64,000 bases of DNA, taken from positions 2,356,001 to 2,420,000 of the forward strand of contig NC_015953.1 in assembly GCF_000177195.2 (NCBI RefSeq). Direction: 5' to 3'. How positions within the stretch are numbered: position 1 is the first letter of the stretch; each line of letters begins with the position of its first letter. The position numbers were made by a program, and so were the translations under genes. A model generated the notes under the pieces. It saw only the letters and a program-made list of their open reading frames with translations, had not been told where the DNA came from and did no database searches. This document shows positions 40,259 through 49,206 of this stretch, piece by piece. Origin of the DNA: Streptomyces sp. SirexAA-E (GTDB lineage Bacteria > Actinomycetota > Actinomycetes > Streptomycetales > Streptomycetaceae).

Positions 40259-41824
40259 ATGAACCAGTCCTCCCCGGGTCCGGACCCGGACTCGGGCCCG
40301 GACCCGGACTCGGGCCGGGGCCCGGCCCCGGTCCTGGCCCTCCAGGGGGTGAGCAAGTCCTTCGGCGCCGTGCGGGCCTTGCGGGACGTCTCCCTGCGGC
40401 TGTTCCCCGGCGAGGCCCACGCGCTCGCGGGCGAGAACGGCGCGGGCAAGTCGACCCTCATCAAGGCCCTGGCCGGGGTGCACCGCCCGGACAGCGGTGA
40501 GGTGCGCCTCGACGGCGATCCGGTCGTCTTCCACGGGCCCGCGGACGCCCGGGACGCGGGGATCGCCGTCATCTACCAGGAGCCGACGCTCTTCCCCGAT
40601 CTGTCGATCGCCGAGAACATCTTCATGGGCCGTCAGCCCCGGCGCGGCGGGGGCCGCATCGACCACCGGGCCGTGCGCGCGACCACCGCCGGGCTGATGC
40701 GCAGACTGGGCGTCGACCTGGCGCCGGACCGCCCCGCCCGCGGCCTGTCGATCGCCGACCAGCAGATCGTCGAGATCGCCAAGGCGCTCTCCTTCGACGC
40801 CCGCGTGCTGATCATGGACGAGCCGACCGCCGCCCTGACGGGGAGTGAGACGGCCCGGCTGTTCTCCGTCGTCCGGGCGCTCCGCGCCGAGGGCGCGGCG
40901 GTGCTCTTCGTCTCGCACCGCCTCGACGAGATCTTCGAGCTGTGCCAGCGCGTCACGACCCTGCGGGACGGCCGGTGGGTCTCCTCCGAGCCGCTGGAGG
41001 GCCTCACCGAGGACGACCTGGTGCGCAGGATGGTCGGCCGCGACCTCGACGGCCTCTATCCGAAGCAGGACGCCGAGGTCGGCGACGTGGCCCTGTCCGT
41101 CCACCGGCTGACGCGCGAAGGGGTCTTCCACGACGTGTCGTTCGACGTGCGCCGCGGCGAGATCGTCGCGCTGGCGGGCCTGGTCGGCGCCGGGCGCACC
41201 GAGGTCGCCCAGGCGGTCTTCGGGGTCGACCGGCCCGACGCGGGCGAGGTGAAGGTGGCCGGCGCGGTGCTGCGGCCCGGGTCGCCCACCGCCGCGATGG
41301 CGGCCGGACTGGCCCTCGTGCCTGAGGACCGCCGGCAGCGCGGTCTGGTCATGGAGATGTCGATCGAACGGAACATCGGGCTCACCGGTCTGGGCAGTAT
41401 CCGCCGGCGCGGGCTGATCAGCCGGGCGCTGGAGCACGACCGGGCCGCCGACTGGGCGGTGCGCCTCCAGCTCAAGTACAACCGGCTGGCCGACTCCGTG
41501 GGCGTGCTCTCCGGCGGCAACCAGCAGAAGGTCGTCCTGGCCAAGTGGCTGGCGACCGGCCCCTCCGTGCTGATCGTCGACGAGCCGACGCGGGGGATCG
41601 ACGTCGGCACGAAGGCCGAGGTGCACCGGCTGCTGTCGGCGCTGGCGGCGGACGGCCTCGCGGTCCTGATGATCTCCTCCGACCTGCCGGAGGTCCTCGG
41701 CATGGCGGACCGGGTCCTCGTGATGCACGAGGGGCGGCTCGCCGCCGAGATCCCGCGTGCCGAGGCCACCGAGGAGTCGGTCATGGCCGCGGCCACCGGA
41801 CGTACGGAAAGGAGCGCGGCATGA
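40259..41824 (+). CDS. rhaT: Rhamnose ABC transporter, ATP-binding protein
   Basis: A 521-residue double-domain sugar ABC ATPase (two fused nucleotide-binding domains, as in RbsA/XylG). Domain 1: [14 protein letters not shown] (about 60-73), [41 protein letters not shown]. Domain 2: [13 protein letters not shown] (degenerate Walker A, as normal for these proteins), [29 protein letters not shown]. The N-terminus has a short low-complexity repeat (PDPDSG twice). The rhamnose assignment rests on rhaM at the operon end and the RhaS-like binding protein. Its TGA overlaps the next ATG. Confidence 0.88.
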   Translation: MNQSSPGPDPDSGPDPDSGRGPAPVLALQGVSKSFGAVRALRDVSLRLFPGEAHALAGENGAGKSTLIKALAGVHRPDSGEVRLDGDPVVFHGPADARDAGIAVIYQEPTLFPDLSIAENIFMGRQPRRGGGRIDHRAVRATTAGLMRRLGVDLAPDRPARGLSIADQQIVEIAKALSFDARVLIMDEPTAALTGSETARLFSVVRALRAEGAAVLFVSHRLDEIFELCQRVTTLRDGRWVSSEPLEGLTEDDLVRRMVGRDLDGLYPKQDAEVGDVALSVHRLTREGVFHDVSFDVRRGEIVALAGLVGAGRTEVAQAVFGVDRPDAGEVKVAGAVLRPGSPTAAMAAGLALVPEDRRQRGLVMEMSIERNIGLTGLGSIRRRGLISRALEHDRAADWAVRLQLKYNRLADSVGVLSGGNQQKVVLAKWLATGPSVLIVDEPTRGIDVGTKAEVHRLLSALAADGLAVLMISSDLPEVLGMADRVLVMHEGRLAAEIPRAEATEESVMAAATGRTERSAA

Positions 41825-42879
41825 CCGCGACCGTCGGCACTCCCCCGGACACGGACGCCGTCCGGGCTCCGGAGCGGAGCGCCTCCTCGCTCGTGGACGC
41901 GGTCTTCCGGGCCCGCGAGATCTCCATCGCGGGGGCGCTGGTCCTGCTGGTGCTCGGCACGTGGCTCGCCAACCCGCGCTTCCTGTCCGACCAGGGCATC
42001 AAGGACCTGCTGCTCAACGCGTCGATCCTGGTGCTCCTGGCGGTCGGCCAGTCAGCCGTCGTCGTCACCCGCAACATCGACCTGTCGGTGGGCTCCGTCG
42101 TCGGCCTCTCGGCCTTCGCCTGCGGGAAGTTCGTCGCCGGGACCGACCACGGCGTGCTGACCGTGATGCTGCTCGGTGTCGCCATCGGGGTGGTCTGCGG
42201 TCTGGTCTCCGGGGCCCTGGTCAGCTTCGGCAAGGTGCCGGCCCTCGTCGTGACCCTGGGCATGCTCTACATCATCCAGGGCGTCGACTACTGGTGGGCG
42301 CGGGGCGAGCAGATCAGCGCGGCGGACGTGCCGGGAGCGGTCCTGGGCCTGGGCAGCGGCAGCGTGCTCGGGGTGCCGTACCTGCCGCTGATCGCCGTCG
42401 CGCTGCTCGCGGCGACCGCGTACTACCTGCGGAGCTACCGCTCGGGGCGCGAGCTCTACGCGATCGGGTCGAGCCCCGAGGCGGCCCGCCTCGCCGGGAT
42501 CCCGATCCGCCGCCGGGTGCTCGCCGCCTACGCCTTCTCCGGGGCCGTCGCGGGCTTCGCCGGGGCCCTGTGGCTGGCCCGCTTCGGGACCGTCGTCGCG
42601 GACAACGCGCACGGCTGGGAACTGACCGTCGTCAGCGCCGTCGTCGTCGGCGGGGTCGCCATCACCGGCGGCACCGGGACCGTCTGGGGCGCCGCGCTGG
42701 GCGCCCTGCTGCTCACCACCATCGGCAGCGCACTGGTCGTGCTGAAGGTGGACGCCTTCTGGCAGGGCGCGATCACCGGTGCGCTCCTCCTGCTGGCCAT
42801 CAGCGTCGACCGGGTCGTGAACCTGCGGGTGACCGCCGCACTGAGGAAGAGGAGCGCCCGCCATGTCCACGGCGCCTGA
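41821..42879 (+). CDS. rhaP: Rhamnose ABC transporter, permease 1
   Basis: A 352-residue inner-membrane permease from ATG 41821 (ATGA overlap with rhaT). About eight to ten hydrophobic segments, with the ribose/xylose-type permease motif [19 protein letters not shown] and the conserved [20 protein letters not shown] loop that contacts the ATPase, then [17 protein letters not shown]. It would form a heterodimer channel with the next gene product. The symbol follows the rhaSTPQ order used for rhizobial rhamnose transporters; which permease is P or Q is arbitrary. Confidence 0.85.
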   Translation: MTATVGTPPDTDAVRAPERSASSLVDAVFRAREISIAGALVLLVLGTWLANPRFLSDQGIKDLLLNASILVLLAVGQSAVVVTRNIDLSVGSVVGLSAFACGKFVAGTDHGVLTVMLLGVAIGVVCGLVSGALVSFGKVPALVVTLGMLYIIQGVDYWWARGEQISAADVPGAVLGLGSGSVLGVPYLPLIAVALLAATAYYLRSYRSGRELYAIGSSPEAARLAGIPIRRRVLAAYAFSGAVAGFAGALWLARFGTVVADNAHGWELTVVSAVVVGGVAITGGTGTVWGAALGALLLTTIGSALVVLKVDAFWQGAITGALLLLAISVDRVVNLRVTAALRKRSARHVHGA

Positions 42880-43882
42880 CACACAGAAGGCTCCCGCCTC
42901 ACGCGTACGCGGCCCGGGGCTGCGCTGGGACACCGCGGTCGGTGTGCTGCTGGTCGCGGTCCTCGTCGTCGGCCTCGCCGGCACGGAGGGCTTCGGCTCG
43001 CGGGAGAACCTTGCGTTCGCCTTCAACGACATCGCCGAAGTCGCCCTCATCGCCCTGCCGATGACCCTGCTGGTCGTCGCCGGGCAGGTCGATCTGTCGG
43101 TCGCCTCCATGCTCGGACTGGGCAGTGCGCTGACCGGCGCGCTCTGGGAGGCGGGCTGGGCCTTCGAGACGATCGTGCCGGTGGTGCTGCTGGTCGGCGT
43201 CGCCGGAGGTCTCCTCAACGGCTGGCTGGTCACCCGGGTGGGGCTGCCGTCGCTGGCCGTCACGATCGGCACGCTGGCGCTGTACCGGGGCCTGGCCTCG
43301 GTGGCGCTGGGCAGCGACGCGGTGACCGACTTCCCGCAGGCGTACGCCGACTGGGCCGTCGACACCACGACCGTCCCCGGCACCTTCCTGACCTACCCGG
43401 TGCTTCTCTTCGTCGTGCTGGCCGCCGTCACCGCGGTCGTCCTGCACGCCACCGGCCTGGGCCGCTCGCTCTTCGCGATCGGCTCCCAGGAGGAGGCCGC
43501 CTACTTCTCCGGCGTCCGGGTCAAGCGGATCAAGCTGCTGCTCTTCGTCGTGACCGGGCTGTTCTCCGCCTTCGCGGGTGTGGTCTTCACCCTCCGGTAC
43601 GGAAGCGCCCGCGCCGACAACGGACTGGGCTTCGAGATGCTCGTGATCGCGTCCGTGCTGCTCGGCGGCGTCGACTTCGACGGCGGGAAGGGCACGCTCT
43701 TCGGCGCGGTCGCCGGGGTCCTGCTGATCGGTGTCCTGAAGAACCTGCTCACGCTCAACGACGTCGCCGGCGAGGTCCAGGTCATCGTGACCGGCCTGCT
43801 GCTCGTGGCCTCCGTCCTCACCCCGCGGGTCGTCGCCGGCGTCGTCGAACGACGGCACCGGCGGGCCGCGCGTACGCCGTGA
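42863..43882 (+). CDS. rhaQ: Rhamnose ABC transporter, permease 2
   Basis: A 339-residue permease overlapping the previous gene by 17 bp. It carries the same family motifs: LLVVAGQVDLSVASMLGLGS, the coupling loop GRSLFAIGSQEEAAYFSGVR, and VLLGGVDFDGGKGTLFGAV. About eight to ten membrane helices. It pairs with permease 1 to form the translocation path. It is clearly homologous to, but different from, permease 1, as usual for rhamnose systems that use two distinct permeases. Confidence 0.85.
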   Translation: MSTAPDTQKAPASRVRGPGLRWDTAVGVLLVAVLVVGLAGTEGFGSRENLAFAFNDIAEVALIALPMTLLVVAGQVDLSVASMLGLGSALTGALWEAGWAFETIVPVVLLVGVAGGLLNGWLVTRVGLPSLAVTIGTLALYRGLASVALGSDAVTDFPQAYADWAVDTTTVPGTFLTYPVLLFVVLAAVTAVVLHATGLGRSLFAIGSQEEAAYFSGVRVKRIKLLLFVVTGLFSAFAGVVFTLRYGSARADNGLGFEMLVIASVLLGGVDFDGGKGTLFGAVAGVLLIGVLKNLLTLNDVAGEVQVIVTGLLLVASVLTPRVVAGVVERRHRRAARTP

Positions 43883-43916
43883 TCCCCTCCTCCTCGTCGA
43901 AAGGCACCACGCCGCC

Positions 43917-45002
43917 ATGATGCTCCGCAACGCCGTCGGGCGCCGCGCCGTCGCGACCGCCGCCACCGCCGTCTGCCTCGCCCTCTCCCTCACCGCCTGC
44001 TCCGGCACGACGAAGGACAGCGCGGGCGAGAGCGGTGCCAAGGCCACGGGCTCCGCGAAGGCCGACCCGGACGCGCCGTTGAAGAAGGGCCTGAAGCTCG
44101 CCTTCCTGCCCAAGCAGATCAACAACCCCTACGAGAAGATCCTCGACGAGGCGGGGATCGCCGCGGCGAAGGAGTACGGCGGCACGGGCAAGGAGGTCGG
44201 CCCGTCCGACGCCAACGCCTCCTCCCAGGTCAGCTACATCAACACGCTGATCCAGCAGCGCCAGGACGCGATCCTGATCGCGGCCAACGACCCGAACGCG
44301 GTGTGCGGCCCGCTGAAGCAGGCGATGAAGAAGGACATCAAGGTCGTCGCCTACGACTCCGACACGGCGAAGGACTGCCGCCAGCTCTTCATCAACCAGG
44401 CCGGCTCCGAGCAGATCGGCCGCAGCCTGGTCCAGCACCTCGCCGAGCAGATCGGCCACAAGGGCAAGATCGCGATCCTGTCCGCCACCCAGAACGCGAC
44501 GAACCAGAACACCTGGATCGAGTACATGAAGGAGGAGCTGAAGCTCCCCGCGTACAAGGACATGGAGCTGGTGAAGGTCGCGTACGGCGACGACGCGGAC
44601 CAGAAGTCGTTCCAGCAGACGCAGGGCCTTCTGCAGGCCTACCCGGACCTCAAGGGCATCATCTCGCCCACCACGGTCGGCATCGCCGCCGCGGCCCGCT
44701 ATCTGGGCGACTCCTCGTACAAGGGCAAGGTCGTCCTCAACGGGCTGGGCACACCGAACCAGATGCGGGCCTACGTCAAGAACGGCACGGTCGAGCAGTT
44801 CTCCCTCTGGAACCCGGAGGAGCTGGGGTACCTCGCCTCGTACGCGGCCGCCGCGCTGGCGTCGGGGCAGATCACCGGCGCGGAGGGCGAGACGTTCACG
44901 GCGGGCGAGCTCGGCGAGTACACGGTCGGCAAGGACGGCGAGGTCATCCTGGGCGAACCGACGGTGTTCGACGCGAAGAACATCGACCGGTTCGACTTCT
45001 GA
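43917..45002 (+). CDS. rhaS: Rhamnose ABC transporter, substrate-binding lipoprotein
   Basis: A 361-residue periplasmic-binding-protein-type lipoprotein. The signal peptide ends in a lipobox LTAC with lipidated Cys28. The mature part has the sugar-binding type I fold: LKLAFLPKQINNPYEKILDE, QQRQDAILIAANDPNAVCGP, KVVAYDSDTAKDCRQLFINQ and NGLGTPNQMRAYVKNGTVEQ. This closely follows RhaS-type rhamnose-binding proteins. It sits outside the membrane and delivers sugar to the two permeases encoded just upstream. Confidence 0.88.
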   Translation: MMLRNAVGRRAVATAATAVCLALSLTACSGTTKDSAGESGAKATGSAKADPDAPLKKGLKLAFLPKQINNPYEKILDEAGIAAAKEYGGTGKEVGPSDANASSQVSYINTLIQQRQDAILIAANDPNAVCGPLKQAMKKDIKVVAYDSDTAKDCRQLFINQAGSEQIGRSLVQHLAEQIGHKGKIAILSATQNATNQNTWIEYMKEELKLPAYKDMELVKVAYGDDADQKSFQQTQGLLQAYPDLKGIISPTTVGIAAAARYLGDSSYKGKVVLNGLGTPNQMRAYVKNGTVEQFSLWNPEELGYLASYAAAALASGQITGAEGETFTAGELGEYTVGKDGEVILGEPTVFDAKNIDRFDF

Positions 45003-45015
45003 GCGGGGCGGATCC

Positions 45016-45330
45016 GTGCAACGCGTCTGTTTTCTGCTGAAGGTGCGCGAGGGGCGTGCCGACGAGTACCGTGCGCGCCACGCGGCGGTGTGGCCGGACA
45101 TGCTCGACGCGCTGTCGGCCTCCGGCTGGCGCAACTACTCGCTCTTCCTGCGGGAGGACGGTCTGCTCGTCGGCTATCTGGAGACGGAGGACTTCGACGC
45201 GGCCCGCGAGGCCATGGCCGCGACCGAGGTCAACGAGCGGTGGCAGCGCGAGATGGCGGAGTTCTTCGAGCAGCCGGAGGCGCCCGACGAGGCGATGGTC
45301 CCGCTGACCGAGGTCTTCCACCTCGCCTGA
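45016..45330 (+). CDS. rhaM: L-rhamnose mutarotase
   Basis: A 104-residue enzyme from GTG 45016 that interconverts alpha- and beta-L-rhamnopyranose. The catalytic His is H22 in YRARHAAVWPDML, matching the position in E. coli RhaM. WRNYSLFLREDGLLVGYLE and NERWQREMAEFFE, with the conserved Trp, complete the dimeric ferredoxin-like fold. It follows rhaS by 14 bp and is the strongest evidence that the operon handles rhamnose. Catabolic genes (isomerase, kinase, aldolase) are not in the window. Confidence 0.9.
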   Translation: MQRVCFLLKVREGRADEYRARHAAVWPDMLDALSASGWRNYSLFLREDGLLVGYLETEDFDAAREAMAATEVNERWQREMAEFFEQPEAPDEAMVPLTEVFHLA

Positions 45331-46334
45331 GGGATACGGCCCTCAGGGGAATCTCCGCAGGCGAAACCGGGTTACCCACCATCACAGCGGGGTGCGCCGA
45401 GGGCCACCGCGGGGAGGAAGCGGGAGCCGATGAGTCTGCGCCAATTCGAGTACGCCCTGGCCGTCGCCGAGGAGGGCTCGGTGACGGCGGCGGCGGAGCT
45501 GCTGCATGTCGCCCAGCCGTCGGTGTCCCAGCAGATCCGCGGCCTGGAGCGGGACCTCGGCGTGACGCTGTTCGCCCGCACGCCCACCGGGCTGGTGCCC
45601 ACCGCGGTCGGTCGCTCGTTCCTGCGGGACGCCGAGGTCGCCGTGCGGGCGGCGCGACGGGCGAAGGCGACGGCGCGGGCCGGTGCCGACGAGCTGGAGG
45701 GCGAGCTGGTGGTCGCGGCGCAGATGGGGCTGGGCACGCGGCAGCTGCCGGGCGCGCTGCGCGCGCTGCGCCGCCGTTTCCCGCGGCTGGAGATCACCGT
45801 GTTCGAGGAGGCGAACCCCGTCGAGCTGGAGCGGCTGGCGCGCCGGGGAGCGGTGGACCTCGGACTGATCGGCGGACCGTGCGGGGAGGGCCTGTACAGG
45901 GGCCACCACCTGGGCGACGAGGAGTTCGTCGTGGTGCTGGGTCCCGAGCACGCACAGCTCGCCGAGGACCGGGTCGAGCTGCGCGCCGTGGCGCGGGAGC
46001 CGTGGATCAGGTTCGACCAGGGCAGCGCGCTCGACGGCGTACTGCGGGACGTGCTGCGGGACAACGAGCTGGCCCCGACCACGGTCGCCCGCGTCTCCCA
46101 GACGGCGACGGCCGTGCGCTGGGCCTCGAACGGCCTGGGGGTGACCCTCGTCCCGGCCTCCGCGGTGCCTCCCGGGTTCGAGCACCTCACGCGTCCCGTC
46201 CTTCCCGCCGTTTCGATACCCACGGTCGCCGCGATCCGGCCCGACGCGGGCCCGGCCGAGACGGCCCTGCTCGAATTCCTGCGTCAGGAGACCTGGCACT
46301 CCGCCGGCTTCCCGGGAGACGGGTCGGACCCCGC

Positions 46335-47081
<747 letters not shown>

Positions 47082-47138
47082 TTCCGGTCCCTCGCTCCTT
47101 GCTCTCTTCGCCGAATTCCTCCTTCGATTTCACCGGCG

Positions 47139-47909
47139 TCACCCCACGGGGAATTCACCGCCGTCCACGGTCAGATTCCGTCCGGTCAGCCAGCTCGCCC
47201 GGTCCGACACGAGGAACAGCACCGCGTCGGCGATGTCCTCGGGCCGGCCCTCGCGACCCAGCGGAGGGGCCGTGTCGTCCTGGCCCGGCCCCTCGTGGAT
47301 GCTCGCCCACAACTCCCGCGTCGCCTCGCCGCCGGGGGTGGCGGTCCTGCCGGGGGACACCGCGTTGACCCGGACCCCGAACGGGGCCGCTTCCAGGGCC
47401 AGTCCCCGGCTGTAGTTCTCCAGCGCCGCCTTCGCCGCCGTGTAGTGCAGGAACGGCGGTGCCGAGGTGGGGACGGCGGCGGAGGAGACGTGTACGACCG
47501 CGCCCGAACGCCGCTCACGCATCCCGGGGACCAGCAGCGCGTCCAGCCTCACCGATGCCAGGTAGTTCAGGTCGAGCTGGTCCTGCCACTCCTCGTCCGG
47601 GATGGCCAGGGCACTGGTGAACGGCCGTGCTCCACCGGCGTTGTGGACCAGGACGTCCACCCCGCCGAGCGTCTCCCGCGCGGCCTCGGCGACCGCCTCC
47701 GCTCCGGCCCGTGTCCGCACATCGGCCTCCACGAAGGCGGCGCCTTCCGGCACCGTGCCCGTCTTCGACCTGGCGGTGGTGAGCACCTCGGCACCGGCGT
47801 CCAGGAGCCGGCGCACGATCGCCGCTCCGATTCCGCGCGAACCGCCCGTGACCACGGCCCGCTTTCCCGCGAGCTCACGCGTTCCCGCGTTCTCCATTGC
47901 TGCGGCCAT
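47139..47909 (-). CDS. SDR-family oxidoreductase
   Basis: A 256-residue short-chain dehydrogenase from ATG 47909 behind GAAAGGAA (the open frame to 47942 lacks a ribosome site). Motifs: TGGSRGIGAAIVRRLLDAGA, EADVRTRAGAEAV, HNAGGARPF, HVSSAAVP (Ser) and YTAAKAALENYSRGL (Tyr, Lys), then TGRNLTVDGGEFPVG. It is in line with the following SDR gene and probably co-transcribed. The two proteins share the fold but differ in sequence, so they likely act on different substrates. Confidence 0.88.
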   Translation of the reverse strand: MAAAMENAGTRELAGKRAVVTGGSRGIGAAIVRRLLDAGAEVLTTARSKTGTVPEGAAFVEADVRTRAGAEAVAEAARETLGGVDVLVHNAGGARPFTSALAIPDEEWQDQLDLNYLASVRLDALLVPGMRERRSGAVVHVSSAAVPTSAPPFLHYTAAKAALENYSRGLALEAAPFGVRVNAVSPGRTATPGGEATRELWASIHEGPGQDDTAPPLGREGRPEDIADAVLFLVSDRASWLTGRNLTVDGGEFPVG

Positions 47910-48229
47910 GTCGCCGTTCCTTTCGATTGCGTATTCGTCCACTCGACGAATGAAGGGGCGAAGTGCATGGAGTGCGATTCTTCGAATCGATCGCGGTGCG
48001 CGCCTCGCCGACCTGTTTCACGCTACGTCCGGAAAACAATGAAAGGCAAAGAGGAAATACCAGCAGGCGACATAGGGAACTCCTATGGCATCCCGGTGGG
48101 CCCGTCGCCGGGCAGGGCCGCGGGACCGGGCATGACCGCGACCGGGAAGGCAGACAGGAAGCCGGCCTGAAGACGGTCACGATCACGGCGGCCGTCAGCG
48201 GTACGGAGGACGTGGCGCCCATGGCGGTG
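47910..48229. other. Intergenic promoter region of the SDR pair
   Basis: About 320 bp with no coding sequence I can support. It includes AT-richer bases (47985-48085) suitable for the promoter of the minus-strand SDR genes and short inverted motifs near GTCCACTCGACGAATG (about 47938-47953), a possible operator for the nearby LysR protein. Confidence 0.4.
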
Positions 48230-48289
48230 CGAAGGACCGGGCTCGCGCGGCGACTTCCGCACACCGTGCGAGCCCGTACGGTTCCTTCG
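48230..48289 (-). terminator. Terminator after the ABC permease gene
   Basis: CGAAGGACCGGGCTCGC pairs with GCGAGCCCG-tacgg-TTCCTTCG, a long stem with one internal bulge, 33 bp past the stop of the permease on the minus strand. Confidence 0.7.
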
Positions 48290-48321
48290 GCCGGGCTCGT
48301 CCTCCCCCGGTGTTCCGGGGC

Positions 48322-49206
48322 TCAGGACACGATGTCCTTACGGCTGAACCCCCGGAAGGCCAGGGCGAACAGGATCAGGGCATACGTCACCGAGACCGCC
48401 GCGCCCTTCACCATCCCGCTCCACTCCAGGTCCGGCTGGAGCGCGTCGGCCCAGGCGAACTGCCAGTGCGCGGGCAGGAATTCGCGCCAGGAGCCGAGTG
48501 CGGTCACGGCGTCCAGGACGTTGCCGACGATGGTGAGCCCGACGGCACCGCCGACCGCGCCGAGCGGTGCGTCGGTCCTGGTCGACAGCCAGAACGCCAG
48601 CCCGGCCGTCACGAGTTGGGAGACGAAGACGAACACGACCACCAGGGCCAGGCGCGGCACGGTGTCGGCCGTGGCGAGCGCCCCGCCGGTGGGCAGCCTC
48701 AGCGGCCCCCAGCCGTACGCGGCCACGCCCACCGCCAGGGCGACGAGCGGCAGCAGCACCATCGCGGCCAGGCTGAAGCCGAGCGCGACGACCAGCTTGC
48801 TCCACAGCAGCCGGGCCCGGGGCACGGGTGCCGCCAGCAGGTAGCGCAGCGAGGACCAGCTCGCCTCTGAGGCGACGGTGTCCCCGCAGAACAGTGCCAC
48901 CGGCACCACCAGCAGGAAGCCGGCGGAGACGAACAGGTTGACGGCGGCGAAGTTGGCGGCGGAGTCGGTGGCGACGTCCATGAGGTTGATGCGCGAGCCG
49001 CCTCGGCCGCCCCCTTCGCCCCCGGGTGTGCCGCCGATCGCGAAGGCGATGACCAGCACGAACGGCAGGGCGGCCAGCACCCCGCCCATGAGCAGGGTGC
49101 GGCGCCTGCGCAGCTGCCGCATCGCCTCGACGCGCAGCGGCAGGGTGCGGCGGGCCTGGTAGCCGGGGGCTTCGGCGAGGCTCTGCAGCTCGGTGGCGGG
49201 GCTCAT
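48322..49206 (-). CDS. ABC transporter permease (ABC-2 type)
   Basis: A 294-residue permease. It has a cytoplasmic N-terminus (LRVEAMRQLRRRRTLLMGG), then about six membrane helices: LMGGVLAALPFVLVIAFAIG, AVNLFVSAGFLLVVPVALFC, LVVALGFSLAAMVLLPLVAL, LALVVVFVFVSQLVTAGLAF and others, ending FRGFSRKDIVS. The motif GDTVASEASWSSLRYLLAAP is typical of ABC-2 exporters. Its start overlaps the stop of the preceding hydrolase-ATPase fusion, so it is the membrane partner of that protein's ATPase domain. Confidence 0.85.
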   Translation of the reverse strand: MSPATELQSLAEAPGYQARRTLPLRVEAMRQLRRRRTLLMGGVLAALPFVLVIAFAIGGTPGGEGGGRGGSRINLMDVATDSAANFAAVNLFVSAGFLLVVPVALFCGDTVASEASWSSLRYLLAAPVPRARLLWSKLVVALGFSLAAMVLLPLVALAVGVAAYGWGPLRLPTGGALATADTVPRLALVVVFVFVSQLVTAGLAFWLSTRTDAPLGAVGGAVGLTIVGNVLDAVTALGSWREFLPAHWQFAWADALQPDLEWSGMVKGAAVSVTYALILFALAFRGFSRKDIVS

